NCBI GenBank assembly: GCA_947253625.1 | Contig: CAMYAB010000003.1 | Span: 112,665 to 176,664, forward strand | Source of the DNA: an uncultured Porphyromonadaceae bacterium | Lineage (GTDB): Bacteria > Bacteroidota > Bacteroidia > Bacteroidales > Porphyromonadaceae | Reading direction: 5' to 3' | Length of the DNA stretch: 64,000 nt | Shown here: piece by piece, positions 43,618 to 53,397 of the stretch | Layout: every line of letters starts with the position of its first letter | How positions within the stretch are numbered: position 1 is the stretch's first letter | Notes under the pieces: model-generated | Database searches by the model: none | The model's input: only the letters and a program-made list of their open reading frames with translations | What the model was told of the DNA's origin: nothing | Position numbers and translations under genes: made by a program

Positions 43618-45936
43618 CTAGTGAGTTTGGCCGGCTGCTGTCGTGGTTTGGGTGAGGGAGTAGGGGCGATCCCTGTCAGCAGTGCCCCGATCTGTGTTGG
43701 GCCTATCGGACATGGTGAAGTGCAGGGTGGCACCATCGGTGAGTTGACCGTGGGTTACGTAGTTGGCGGTATACTCCTTTCCGTCCAGCGTCAGTGACTG
43801 CACATACCTGTGGGTGGGTGCGTTTTCGTCAGCAATGATGGTGAAAGTCTTGCCACTCTCCATGGTCACTGTGGCTTTTCGGAAAAGAGGAGATCCGAGG
43901 ATGTACTGGTCCGATCCCGGACAAACGGGGTAAAAACCAAGTGCCGAAAAGACGTACCAGGCTGAGGTCTGGCCATTGTCCTCATCGCCACAGTAGCCGT
44001 CCGGTGTGGGGGTGTAGAGACGCGCCATGACGTCACGGGTGCGGTATTGGGCCTTCCAGGGCTGGCCGGAGTAGTTGTAGAGATAGATCATGTGCTGTGC
44101 GGGCTGGTTGCCGTGTGCGTAGTTGCCCATATTCATGATCTGCATCTCCCGTATCTCGTGGATCACGTAGCCGTAGTAGGAGTCGTCGAAGTGTGGCGGT
44201 ACGCTGAACACGGAGTCGAGCATCTCGTTGAAGGAGTCTTTGCCCCCCATCAAGTCGATCAGCCCCTGTGGGTCATGAAAGACAGACCAGGAGTAGTGCC
44301 AGCTATTGCCCTCGGTGAAGGCATCGCCCCACTTGAGGGGATTGAAGGGGGTCTGGAAGGTGCCATTCTCGTTTCGGCCTCTCATGAGCCTATGCTGTGG
44401 GTCGTAGAGGTGTCGGTAGTTGAGTGCGTTTTTGGCAAAAGGCCGGAGCTCCTTGTCGGGTTTGCCAAGGGCTTGTCCGAGGCGGTAGATACACCAGTCG
44501 TCGTAGGCATACTCGAGCGTGCGTGCTGCATTTTCGTTGATACCGACATCGTAGGGAACGTAGCCGAGCCTATCGTAGTACTCATGCCCATACCGGCCGG
44601 TGGCATGCACCTGGGGGTGGACACTGTGTGCACCGTGCTTGACTGCCTCCCATAGGGTCTCGATGTCTTGCCCCCGAATCCCCTTGATCCAAGCATCCGC
44701 CACGATGGAGGCGGAGTTGTTGCCGATCATGATGTCACGGTGTCCCGGGCTGGACCACTCGGGCAAAAATCCACTCTCGAGGTAGACATTGACAAGAGCC
44801 TGCTGATACTCCCTGCTGATGGAGGGGTAGACAAGGTTGAGCAGGGGGAAAAGGCTGCGAAAGGTGTCCCAAAAGCCCGTATCGGTGTACATGTATCCGG
44901 GAAGGACCTTGCCGTTGTAGGGGCTGTAGTGCATCACTTGCCCGTGGGTATCGATCTCGTAGAAGGCGCGCGGAAAGAGGACCGAGCGGTAGAGGCAGGA
45001 GTAGAAGGTGCGGAGGTTGTCGATGCTAGGATCCTCCACTTGGATGCGCCCGAGTATATCGTTCCAGCGGGTACGCCCATCAGCGGCGACCTCCTCCAAG
45101 GTGCGGTCGCCCAGCTCACGGAGGTTTTGCTCGGCCTGCTCTATGCTGATGAATGATGAGGCTACCCGTACATGTACTCGGTCGCCACGGTGAGTCCCGA
45201 CAAAGCCGACAACCCCCATGGCGTGGTCGGCTGTCACCTCGTCGCGGCCGACCTGCAACAAGCTATCGGCCACTGTGGCGTGGTAGGTAAAGGGGCGATC
45301 GAAGTGGAGGACAAAGTAGTTGCGAAAGTTGTCGGGCACTCCTCCGCTATTTTTTGTGGTGTAGCCTACGATCTTTTGCTCCTCGGGGATGATCCGAACG
45401 TGTGAGCCTTTGTCAAAGGCATCCAGTACAATGTAGCCACCCTCCGACTCGGGAAATGTGAAGCGAAAAATAGCGGCTCGCTCCGTGGGTGCCAGCTCCG
45501 CCAAGACATCGTGGTCCGCCAAGTAGACACTGTAGTAGTAAGGTCGTGCCACCTCTGCCTTGTGCGAAAACCAACTGGCGCGCGCCTCCTCATCGTAGAT
45601 GGGTGCGCCGGTCACGGGCATGAGGGCAAACTGTCCATAGTCGTTCATCCAGGGACTGGGTTGGTGGGTCTGCTTGAGTCCACGGATCTTGTCGGCGGTG
45701 TAGGAGTAGGTCCAGCCGTCACCCATTTTTCCGGTCTGTGGGGTCCAAAAGTTCATTCCCCAGGGCATGGCTATCGCCGGATAGGTATTGCCGGTGGAGA
45801 GGCTGTGCTTGGACATGGTCCCCATCAGGGTGGTGACGTAGTCAACCGGGTCGGCCTTGGGGTTGGCGAGCGTGTGTGTGGTGCTCAGGGTCAGGAGGAG
45901 TAGGGCTGAGGCTAGGAGTCGTCTTGTTGGTTGCAT
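43618..45936 (-). CDS. GH92-family alpha-mannosidase
   Basis: A 772-residue glycoside hydrolase with a signal peptide (LLLLTLSTTHTLA). The N-terminal beta sandwich is joined to an (alpha/alpha)6 catalytic domain with PWMNDYGQFALMP, GFWDTFRSLFPLL near residue 350, GYVIHEIREMQIMNMGNYAH near 620 and CGDEDNGQTSAWYVFSALGF near 680, all GH92 landmarks. The family are calcium-dependent exo-mannosidases trimming N-glycans or mannan. It has its own promoter, and SusD/SusC lie immediately upstream, so it belongs to a mannose-glycan locus. Confidence 0.93.
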   Translation of the reverse strand: MQPTRRLLASALLLLTLSTTHTLANPKADPVDYVTTLMGTMSKHSLSTGNTYPAIAMPWGMNFWTPQTGKMGDGWTYSYTADKIRGLKQTHQPSPWMNDYGQFALMPVTGAPIYDEEARASWFSHKAEVARPYYYSVYLADHDVLAELAPTERAAIFRFTFPESEGGYIVLDAFDKGSHVRIIPEEQKIVGYTTKNSGGVPDNFRNYFVLHFDRPFTYHATVADSLLQVGRDEVTADHAMGVVGFVGTHRGDRVHVRVASSFISIEQAEQNLRELGDRTLEEVAADGRTRWNDILGRIQVEDPSIDNLRTFYSCLYRSVLFPRAFYEIDTHGQVMHYSPYNGKVLPGYMYTDTGFWDTFRSLFPLLNLVYPSISREYQQALVNVYLESGFLPEWSSPGHRDIMIGNNSASIVADAWIKGIRGQDIETLWEAVKHGAHSVHPQVHATGRYGHEYYDRLGYVPYDVGINENAARTLEYAYDDWCIYRLGQALGKPDKELRPFAKNALNYRHLYDPQHRLMRGRNENGTFQTPFNPLKWGDAFTEGNSWHYSWSVFHDPQGLIDLMGGKDSFNEMLDSVFSVPPHFDDSYYGYVIHEIREMQIMNMGNYAHGNQPAQHMIYLYNYSGQPWKAQYRTRDVMARLYTPTPDGYCGDEDNGQTSAWYVFSALGFYPVCPGSDQYILGSPLFRKATVTMESGKTFTIIADENAPTHRYVQSLTLDGKEYTANYVTHGQLTDGATLHFTMSDRPNTDRGTADRDRPYSLTQTTTAAGQTH

Positions 45937-45964
45937 AGGGTTGGTACTCGTTTTTTGTACTGTG

Positions 45965-45996
45965 CAAAGCTATTTCATTTCCCCGATATTACCAAG
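45965..45996 (-). promoter_or_regulatory. Promoter of the GH92 gene
   Basis: On the minus strand, CTTG (45996-45993), a 20-nt spacer and TAGCTTTG (45972-45965) fit the Bacteroidetes consensus with one mismatch. The leader is about 25 nt. Confidence 0.7.
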
Positions 45997-46028
45997 CAAG
46001 ACAGGGTGCGACTGTCGTGGAAAGCAAA

Positions 46029-46067
46029 TAAAAAGGGACTGTACCGTGTTTTGTGCGGTACAGTCCC
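46029..46067 (-). terminator. Intrinsic terminator after SusD
   Basis: A 12-bp perfect stem (46035-46046 with 46056-46067) is followed on the minus strand by TTTT plus an AT-rich stretch. It lies 21 bases past the SusD stop and separates SusC-SusD from the GH92 gene. Confidence 0.85.
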
Positions 46068-46088
46068 TGTCTGTCTGGCTATAGAGGA

Positions 46089-47711
46089 TTAGTAGTCCTT
46101 ATTTTGGGTGAGCTTGGGGTTTTTGTCTCGTGCAGATTGGGGAATCGGTAGGAAGCGATTGTGCAGATCAAAGTTGCGCGTCTCAATCTTTACGGTCCCG
46201 GTGATGGTCGCTCTCATGGTGGGGTCAGCGACATTCTTGTCGACGGTGCCGTCGACTCTCAGAAGGTCTCCCTTGAGGACTTTCATCGCCACGGGATTGC
46301 CGGAGGCATCCTTCCAGCGGACGATATCGAATCTGCGGATCCCCTCTCCGGCCAGCTCTACAGCACGCTCTCTGCGGATGAGCTCACGCAGGGTCTCCTT
46401 GGTGTTGTACTTGGCGCGGTTGACCTCGGGCATCTCGACACGAGTCCGGATCTGATCGAGCAGGCTGTAGACATTGTCGCTTGGTCCGCTCAGTTCGTTT
46501 TCAGCTTCGGCGAGAGACAAAAGGACTTCGGCGTACCTAAAGACGATGGGTTGGACGGCTGTCTGCCAGATATTGCTGTACTGCGACTTTGGGAAGAGGT
46601 ACTTGCCCCAGGTGAGTGCAGTCTTGGAGGCATTGTTTGCTTGCTCGGGGTAGTTGGGGTTGGGAGTATCTCCAAAATCCTTGGTCAGAGTGTCGTATAC
46701 GCCATCTTCCCAGTCAGCTCCCGGGTAGAGTACGGTCATCGCCATACGTGGGTCACGGTTGGCAAATGGGTGCTTGGGGTCGTAGCCACTGCCGGCTTCT
46801 TCTTTTGCCAGACCGTTGCTCATCTCGTAGGTGTCGACGAGGTTTTGGGTGGGGACAGCTGAGGACCAGCCATTTTCACCATTGTTGTACATACTGCCGA
46901 TGGTCCAGTCGCTGTAGAGTTGCTCGTCTGCCTGGATGGCGAGTATGATCTCCTTGGATCCTTGTCCGGCGATGGTGAATAGGTTGCTATAGCTTGGGCC
47001 TAACTCATAGAGTCCGAGCCCCATGATGGCCTTGGCAGACTCTGTCACCCGAGAGTAGTCCTCGTAGTACAGTGCTGCTCTCATGAGCATAGAGAGTGCC
47101 GCTCCCTTGGCGATGCGTCCGGTCTCTGCCGGCTCTTTGGGAAGGTCAGCGATCGCCTCTGTGAGGTCCTTGTACACTTGGGCCTTTACCTCCTCCGAAG
47201 AGTTGCGTGCTACTTTGGCCTCTTCGGCATTTTTGTAGGAGCTGATGATGGGGACATCTCCATAGACCCAGTTGAGCTGAAAGTAGGCAAAACCACGGAT
47301 CGCCTTGACCTCGGCAATCCACGCTTTTTTCTCAGCTTCGTTTGCAAACTTGACCGCCTCGATCTTTTCGAGGAAGCGGTTGCACTGTCCAATCTTTGTG
47401 AGTGACCCACTGTAGATGTGCTCTACATTGTTGGTGGGGGTCATCTCGCCGTTGGCGATGTTTTTGTAGCCTTCGTGTACGTGGAAGTTGTAGCCAAAGT
47501 CGCTCATCGACTCGGCGTACAAGAGGTGATGCCCGGTGTACCAGCCATCGTATACTCCTACCAAAAACTTGTAGGCATCCTCTTGGGTTTTCCAGGTGGT
47601 TCCCGGTGACAGTGCGTCCTTGGGTGCTGTGTCCAAAAAGCCCGTGCAGCTCACAAGTGATGGTGCGAGTGCCAATAGGGTGAGGGCGAATAGTATCTTT
47701 ATGTTTTTCAT
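46089..47711 (-). CDS. SusD-family (RagB-like) nutrient-binding lipoprotein
   Basis: A 540-residue surface lipoprotein (LTLLALAPSLVSCTGFLD, Cys near residue 22, followed by the typical GFLDTAP). The N-terminal TPR helices and the C-terminal SusD domain are seen in AEVKAIRGFAYFQLNWVYGD near 130 and in VFRYAEVLLSLAEAENELS near 395. It caps the SusC channel and delivers ligand to it. ATG at 47711 is 17 nt after SusC; the longer frame upstream overlaps the SusC coding end and is not real. Confidence 0.94.
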   Translation of the reverse strand: MKNIKILFALTLLALAPSLVSCTGFLDTAPKDALSPGTTWKTQEDAYKFLVGVYDGWYTGHHLLYAESMSDFGYNFHVHEGYKNIANGEMTPTNNVEHIYSGSLTKIGQCNRFLEKIEAVKFANEAEKKAWIAEVKAIRGFAYFQLNWVYGDVPIISSYKNAEEAKVARNSSEEVKAQVYKDLTEAIADLPKEPAETGRIAKGAALSMLMRAALYYEDYSRVTESAKAIMGLGLYELGPSYSNLFTIAGQGSKEIILAIQADEQLYSDWTIGSMYNNGENGWSSAVPTQNLVDTYEMSNGLAKEEAGSGYDPKHPFANRDPRMAMTVLYPGADWEDGVYDTLTKDFGDTPNPNYPEQANNASKTALTWGKYLFPKSQYSNIWQTAVQPIVFRYAEVLLSLAEAENELSGPSDNVYSLLDQIRTRVEMPEVNRAKYNTKETLRELIRRERAVELAGEGIRRFDIVRWKDASGNPVAMKVLKGDLLRVDGTVDKNVADPTMRATITGTVKIETRNFDLHNRFLPIPQSARDKNPKLTQNKDY

Positions 47712-47728
47712 CTTATGGGTCCTTTTTT

Positions 47729-50700
47729 TTAGAAAGTGAGATTGATACCGATCGAGTGAGTGGAGGTGATCGGGAATTGAGCTCCTCTCTGGTCGGTGTT
47801 TTCGGGATCTATGGAGACCATCATCTTGTGTAGGGTGAGGAGGTTCTCCGCAGAGTAGTAGATCCGCATACTCTCTATGCCGACTTTGCTCAGCAGGTCT
47901 TGTGGAAGGGTGTAGCCGAGTTGTAGGTTTTTGAGCCTGAGGTAGGAGGCATCTTGTACCCAAAAGTCGGAAACGTTTTTGGACATGCTTGGGTCATCGA
48001 TCATCCCTAGGCGTGGAATGTTGGTCTTTTTGTTTTCCGGAGTCCAAGCCTTGAGCCACATGGTGGAGGGGTGTCCCATATCACCGGAGATGTAGCCGGC
48101 TACCTCGTTGTTGATGAGGCGTGATACGCCTGCGGCACCGCTCCACATGGTGGATAGGTCGATGTTTTTCCAGCCGGCTCCGAGGGTGATACCGTACGTC
48201 CATATCGGCTCTTGGGAGCCTAGCAACACACGGTCGTCGGCATTGACTTTGCCATCTTTATTGGTGTCGCTGAAGATGAGGTCACCTCCTCTGAAGTTTT
48301 TGCCCAGAGCGGTACCGTACTTTTTCATCCACGCCTGTGCCTTTTCATCGGATTGGTGGATCCCTTCGGTCTTGTAGCCGAGGAAGCTGTTGTACGCTTG
48401 TCCCACTTGGTTGCGGATGGCTCCATCGGTCATCTGTGGCACACCACCGAGGTTCTCGATCACGTTTTTGTTGTAGGCGAGGTTGACACTGGCATTGAAG
48501 CTCCAGTCGCCCCAGTGGTCTTGGTAGCCTGCGATCATCTCCACGCCGGAGTTGCGCATGGAGCCTACGTTGTCGTTGTAGCCACCGAGCTGAAACTCAT
48601 CCGGTGCCGGCACTTTCATGATGATGTCCGTCGTGAGGCGGTTGTAGTAGTCCAGGGTGAGGTTGATCTTGCTGAGGAGTGTGAGGTCCAGACCGATACC
48701 CCAGTTGGTCGACTTTTCCCACGTGATGGTTGGTAGGTGATAATCCTTGAGGAGATAGCCACTCTTTATGGATCCTCCAAGTGGGTATTTGCCCTCAATG
48801 CTGTAGGTGTTGAGCCAAGGATAGTAGTCCTTGAGAGCGTCTTGGTTGCCAAGCATACCCCACGATGCGCGGAACTTGAGGTTGCTGAGCCAGTCTCTGG
48901 TGGACTCCATGAACTCCTCTTCGCTCATACGCCAAGCGACAGAGAATGATGGGAAGTAGCCCCACTGGTAGCCTTTGGCAAATCGGGAAGAGGCATCGGC
49001 ACGGACGTTGGCTTCAAGAAGGTAGCGACCGGCGTAGTCGTAGTTGAGGCGTGCAAACCATGAGAGCATGTTGAGCTTGCGTGTGTTTCCCCAGTTCTTT
49101 TGGGTAGCTGAGGCACCGGCGTTCATGTCGGTAAGGTCGTTGTTGGGGAAGTTTTTGCGCTCTCCTCTCAGGTAGTTGTAGTCGTATGCCTCAGCGTGCC
49201 AGCCTAGGAGACCTTTGAGGTTGTGGTCGCCGAAAGACTTGTCGGCATTGAGGAGTAGGTCGAGGTTGCTGCGCTCCCAGGCGTAGTACCTGCGGTCGAG
49301 CTTGTTTGGGTCGGAGTGTCTCTGAGCGTTGTACTTGATGTACTTCTCAAAGTTTTTGTAGTCCTGGATGTTGGAGACGTAGGAGAGGTTGGCGGTTGCG
49401 GTGAGCCAGTCGGTGATGTGGTAGTCGCCACCTACGATTCCGGTGAAAATGTGGTTGAGTCGGTCGACGGTCTGGTTGGCATCCAGCCAAGCGATAGGGC
49501 TACCGTCCGATCCTACGCCCCAGGTGCCATCGGGGTAGCGTGCCACGATCCAAGGAGCTATGACGTTGAGCTGTCGGAGGATCTGGTTGGAAGAGCCACC
49601 GTAGTAGGAGGTGGTGGGGTCGTAGTAAAAATTACGGGTGTAGGCGAGGCTGAGTCGCATGTCCAGGCGATCATTGATCTTGGCGTCTAGGTTGATTCGC
49701 CCGTTGAATTGCTCCCGTCCGGAGTTGGGTAGGATACCCTTCTGTCCGAGGTATCCGATGGATCCTAGGTACTTGACCTCCTTGCTACCACCGCTGAGGC
49801 TGATGTTGTGTGCTTGTTGGATGCCGGTCCGGTAGGCCACTTTGTTCCAGTCGGTGTTGGGGTGCGTGAGGGGGGAGGATCCATCCTGAAATTTCTTGAG
49901 GTCCTCGTCCGAAAAGCGGAGAGGCTCTCCCTTGGCTTTGCTGTACCGGTTGGATGCCACTGCGTAGTCGTAGGAGGACATGCGCTGTACCAGCTCAGTG
50001 GGTCGTTGGATACCCCCGTAGCCGTTGTAGCTGATGCGTGTCTTCCCGGCCTGTCCTCGCTTGGTGGTGACGAGGATGACACCATTGGAGGCTTTGGATC
50101 CGTAGATGGCGGCCGATGCGGCATCCTTTAGGACTGTGATGCTCTCAATGTCGTTGGGGTCAAGTGAGTTGAGCGAACCGGACTCTACGCCATCGATCAA
50201 GATGTAGGGAGAGGCGGTGTTGAGCGTCCCCACACCACGGACACGGATCGATCCTCCGTCCTGTCCCGGTCGACCGGAGGCATTGGTGACGGTGACACCG
50301 GGCATGAGACCCTGGATGGCACTTGAGAGGTTTTGTACGGGGCGGCTCCGGAGCTGTTTTTTATCCACACTTGCCACGGAGCCTGTGAGGTTCTCTTTTT
50401 TCTGGATACCATAGCCGACCACCACTACCTCTTGTAGGAGTTCAGAGTCGTCGTGTAGCGTGATTGTGAGGTTGGTTTGTCCGTTGATCGGGACTTCGAG
50501 GGTCTTCATTCCGACAAAGGAGACCCGGATTGTCCCATTGGCCGGGACACCACTGAGGCGAAATGCCCCATCTATGCCTGTGACTGTCCCTTTGGTATTG
50601 TCTTCGACTAGTACTACGGTGGCCCCAATCACTGTTTCACCGGCTGCGTCGTGTACGACACCGTGTACGTTGATCTTGTTGGATTGGGTGATGGTCTGTG

Positions 50701-50818
50701 TGGAGTGAGACGCTATGTTGTTGGCATATAGCGAATTACCCCCCCCTATGTGGGTCATAGGGAGCGCGAAAGCGCAGACCAGAAGAGGAAGTGCACTTCT
50801 AAATTTGCTTTTCTTCAT
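47729..50818 (-). CDS. SusC-family (RagA-like) TonB-linked outer-membrane protein
   Basis: A 1029-residue transporter. After a signal peptide come a CarboxypepD_reg-like domain (about 50-120; VVHDAAGETVIGATVV), a TonB-box-like EVVVVGYGIQKKENLTGSV and the SusC plug signature (about 165-240; IQGLMPGVTV, SIRVRGVGTLN, YILIDGVESG, SITVLKDAASAAIYG). The barrel ends in INLTF. It imports the ligand handed over by SusD. With GH92 next door, a mannose-rich oligosaccharide is likely, although a peptide or glycopeptide, as for RagAB in P. gingivalis, is also possible. Confidence 0.95.
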   Translation of the reverse strand: MKKSKFRSALPLLVCAFALPMTHIGGGNSLYANNIASHSTQTITQSNKINVHGVVHDAAGETVIGATVVLVEDNTKGTVTGIDGAFRLSGVPANGTIRVSFVGMKTLEVPINGQTNLTITLHDDSELLQEVVVVGYGIQKKENLTGSVASVDKKQLRSRPVQNLSSAIQGLMPGVTVTNASGRPGQDGGSIRVRGVGTLNTASPYILIDGVESGSLNSLDPNDIESITVLKDAASAAIYGSKASNGVILVTTKRGQAGKTRISYNGYGGIQRPTELVQRMSSYDYAVASNRYSKAKGEPLRFSDEDLKKFQDGSSPLTHPNTDWNKVAYRTGIQQAHNISLSGGSKEVKYLGSIGYLGQKGILPNSGREQFNGRINLDAKINDRLDMRLSLAYTRNFYYDPTTSYYGGSSNQILRQLNVIAPWIVARYPDGTWGVGSDGSPIAWLDANQTVDRLNHIFTGIVGGDYHITDWLTATANLSYVSNIQDYKNFEKYIKYNAQRHSDPNKLDRRYYAWERSNLDLLLNADKSFGDHNLKGLLGWHAEAYDYNYLRGERKNFPNNDLTDMNAGASATQKNWGNTRKLNMLSWFARLNYDYAGRYLLEANVRADASSRFAKGYQWGYFPSFSVAWRMSEEEFMESTRDWLSNLKFRASWGMLGNQDALKDYYPWLNTYSIEGKYPLGGSIKSGYLLKDYHLPTITWEKSTNWGIGLDLTLLSKINLTLDYYNRLTTDIIMKVPAPDEFQLGGYNDNVGSMRNSGVEMIAGYQDHWGDWSFNASVNLAYNKNVIENLGGVPQMTDGAIRNQVGQAYNSFLGYKTEGIHQSDEKAQAWMKKYGTALGKNFRGGDLIFSDTNKDGKVNADDRVLLGSQEPIWTYGITLGAGWKNIDLSTMWSGAAGVSRLINNEVAGYISGDMGHPSTMWLKAWTPENKKTNIPRLGMIDDPSMSKNVSDFWVQDASYLRLKNLQLGYTLPQDLLSKVGIESMRIYYSAENLLTLHKMMVSIDPENTDQRGAQFPITSTHSIGINLTF

Positions 50819-50924
50819 AAGTCTTTGGTTTCTTGAATTGATGGAATGTGTTTAGTTTCGCGTGGTTTTTCTAAGTATTCTGTTGGACAGGCCACTGTTC
50901 CGATGCGGGTTCTGCCTCACGAGA

Positions 50925-50932
50925 CAAACATA
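50925..50932 (-). promoter_or_regulatory. -7 element of the SusC-SusD operon
   Basis: On the minus strand TATGTTTG fits TAnnTTTG exactly and is preceded by a T-rich run of about 20 bases. No clean TTTG -33 is seen. The leader would be about 100 nt. Confidence 0.55.
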
Positions 50933-51036
50933 CCTAAAAAAAAATAAAAACCACGGGTACTGCTCCCTCCTTTCTGAAAACTTGCACTCGGGGCTCTCCT
51001 TGCCGGCCATGCCTTTTGCTGGGTGGCGGGGAGGGG

Positions 51037-52368
51037 TTATGCAGGGAGTAGGCGACGGCGTGTGGTGAGGTAGTAGAGGAGGATGGCGGCTCCCTTGAGT
51101 AGGCAGGTCCAGCAGATGATCCACCAGAGGGTGTCTATGGTAGGATGGATGGGGAGGAGGATCATGGCCAGTGGTATGCGTAGTGCGTTGCCTGTGATGC
51201 TGATGAGAGCGGGGGGTAGTGAGCGTCGCATACCGTAAAAGAAGCCTTGGAAGGAGAGCTCAATCATCATGAAGAGCTGTGCCGGGGAGTTGATGCGGAG
51301 GTAGTCGGCACCGGCTAGGATGGCTCGGGTCTCCGGGATGATGAGGGCAAAGAGTCGGTCGCCGAGGAAGTAGTTGAGGAGCAACCCGATGAGCCCTACT
51401 GCTGTGGCGAGTTTGAGGGTGAAGGCGAGGCCTTGTCTGATGCGTGTGCGGTGTCCGGCTCCATAGTTTTGGGAGACAAAGGCACTGAGTGCTGTGGAGA
51501 GTCCTTGTCCGGTGTTCCAGGATATGCCCTCTAGCTGTCCGCCTACGCTGATGGTCGTCACGCCGATGTGTCCTCCGGCTTGGGAGGCAAATCGCCCCAG
51601 GCTCATGTTGATAGCTGCCATGAGAGCGTTCATGAGGGCGACGGGTGTGCCGATCTTTAGGACGGATAGGGTGGGGGTGAGCCGCAGGTGGCGGATGATC
51701 CGAAATCCCCCGAAGAGCCGATCGCTGTAGAGTCGCCAGAGGAGGAGTGCCAGTACCACTGCCTGTGAGAGTATGGTGGCGATGGCGGCTCCCTCTATTT
51801 TGAGGTCGAGGAGGAATATGAAGAGTGGGTCAAGAAGGAGGTTGGTAGCCACACCGATGGCTGTAGCTCGGAAGGGGACTTCGGATCGTCCGATGGCGTT
51901 GTAGACACCTATGAGTGCAACGGTAAGGAATGTGATGGGCAGACCCAGAGCGACGATCCGAAAGTAGCTGACACCGTAGCTGTGAATTTCCGGGATGAGG
52001 CGATAAAAACCAATGAAGGGGTGAGCGAATAGGATGTAGAGGGCCATGACGAGGAGGCCGAGGAGGAGTCCCATGGTGGTGACGTGTCCGGCGTACTCTT
52101 GCGCACTTTTTTCGTCTTGAGCTCCGACGGCATAGGCTACGGTCACCTCTCCGCCCACTTTGTTGAGGAGAGAGAGTGAGGTGGCGAGCCAGAAAAAGAC
52201 GGATGCCGCTCCCGATGCGGCTACGTACTCACTGCCCAAGCGTCCAAGCCAGGCCATGTCGACAAAGTTGTAGAGCATCTGCAGGAATCCACTGCCTAGG
52301 ATAGGTAGTGCCAGGTGGATGATCTGCTTGCCGATGTGTCCGGTGGTGAGATCGCAGGTGTCTCTCAT
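51037..52368 (-). CDS. MATE-family efflux transporter
   Basis: A 443-residue protein with about twelve membrane helices in two related halves. N-terminal landmarks are GHIGKQIIHLALPILGSGFLQ and YNFVDMAWLGRLGSEYVAA, and the second half has SFQGFFYGMRRSLPP. MATE proteins export drugs or toxins in exchange for protons or sodium; the substrate is unknown. It is the last gene of a minus-strand unit, 3 nt after rlmN. Confidence 0.93.
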   Translation of the reverse strand: MRDTCDLTTGHIGKQIIHLALPILGSGFLQMLYNFVDMAWLGRLGSEYVAASGAASVFFWLATSLSLLNKVGGEVTVAYAVGAQDEKSAQEYAGHVTTMGLLLGLLVMALYILFAHPFIGFYRLIPEIHSYGVSYFRIVALGLPITFLTVALIGVYNAIGRSEVPFRATAIGVATNLLLDPLFIFLLDLKIEGAAIATILSQAVVLALLLWRLYSDRLFGGFRIIRHLRLTPTLSVLKIGTPVALMNALMAAINMSLGRFASQAGGHIGVTTISVGGQLEGISWNTGQGLSTALSAFVSQNYGAGHRTRIRQGLAFTLKLATAVGLIGLLLNYFLGDRLFALIIPETRAILAGADYLRINSPAQLFMMIELSFQGFFYGMRRSLPPALISITGNALRIPLAMILLPIHPTIDTLWWIICWTCLLKGAAILLYYLTTRRRLLPA

Positions 52369-52371
52369 GGG

Positions 52372-53397
52372 CTAGTGTTGGTTGTGCTCGGTGGTGAGCA
52401 TGCCACAGGCGGCCGAGATGTCCTCTCCTCTGGAGCGTCGTATGGTGGTACGTAGTCCGTTGGTATTGAGGTACTCTTCCATCCACTGTATGTGTGTGTC
52501 GTCGGAGGTGCTGAGAGGGACGCCCGGTATGGCGTGGTAGCGGATGAGGTTGACCCGGCAGTCGAGTGGCTTGAGGAGCTTGAGGAGTGCTTGGGCGTGG
52601 CTCGGAGTGTCGTTGTAGCCACCGAAGACGATGTACTCAAACGAGAGTCTCCGCTGTCCGGAAAAGTCGTAGTGGCTGAGTGTCTCTATGATATCGTGTA
52701 TGTGGAAGGCTTTTTCGACCGGCATCAGCTTGGCTCTCTCCTCGGGTATTGCGCTGTGTATGCTGATGGCTAGGTGGGCGGTCTGCTCGTCCAAAAACTG
52801 CTTGAGCCCTCTTTTAGGGCCTATGGTGCTGACGGTGATGCGCTTGGGGCTCCATCCGTAGCCGTAGTCGGCCGTGAGGAGTTGGAGGGCTTGTGCGACG
52901 GCTGGGTAGTTGTCGAGGGGTTCGCCCATGCCCATGAAGACGATATTGGTGAGCTCATCGGCATGTGGCACGGAGAGGACTTGGTTGAGGATATCTGTGG
53001 GGGTGAGGTGGGTGTGAAAGCCCATCTTGCCGGTTGCGCAAAAGAGGCAATTCATCTTGCACCCTACTTGGCTGGAGACGCACAGAGTGGCGCGTTTGCC
53101 ATCGGGTATGTAGACAGTCTCAAAGGTGAGGTTGGGGTGCTCGAGTGGGCGAAAAAGGTATTTTTCGGTCCCATCCCGGGACACTTGCCTCGCGATAGGT
53201 TCGGAGCGTCCGACTCGGTATGTGGCTTGGAGGGCTTGGCGGAGGTCTTTGGGGAGGTTGGTCATCTCCTCAAATGAGGTGGCACGCCTGCGGTAGATCC
53301 ACTCGGCCACTTGCTTTGCACGGTAGCTGGGTTGTCCGAGTGTGGCGATTAGCTCTTGGAGCTGAGGGAGGGTGAGTCCTAGGATTGCTTGTTTCAT
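52372..53397 (-). CDS. rlmN: 23S rRNA (adenine-C2)-methyltransferase RlmN
   Basis: A 341-residue radical-SAM enzyme methylating A2503 of 23S rRNA and A37 of some tRNAs. The iron-sulfur cluster motif CKMNCLFC is near residue 118, followed by GMGEPLDN near 158 and the SIHSAIPEERAKLMP segment. The second catalytic cysteine is in the C-terminal SAACGML. It overlaps the helicase gene by 4 nt. Confidence 0.96.
   Translation of the reverse strand: MKQAILGLTLPQLQELIATLGQPSYRAKQVAEWIYRRRATSFEEMTNLPKDLRQALQATYRVGRSEPIARQVSRDGTEKYLFRPLEHPNLTFETVYIPDGKRATLCVSSQVGCKMNCLFCATGKMGFHTHLTPTDILNQVLSVPHADELTNIVFMGMGEPLDNYPAVAQALQLLTADYGYGWSPKRITVSTIGPKRGLKQFLDEQTAHLAISIHSAIPEERAKLMPVEKAFHIHDIIETLSHYDFSGQRRLSFEYIVFGGYNDTPSHAQALLKLLKPLDCRVNLIRYHAIPGVPLSTSDDTHIQWMEEYLNTNGLRTTIRRSRGEDISAACGMLTTEHNQH

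Noticed and set aside
43359..43655. Plus-strand frame of 98 codons across the family C array
   Set aside because: It reads the palindromes and the terminator of the GH92 gene; the peptide is repeat-derived.
47712..47963. N-terminal extension of the SusD gene
   Set aside because: The extension overlaps the SusC coding end and precedes a clear lipoprotein signal at 47711.
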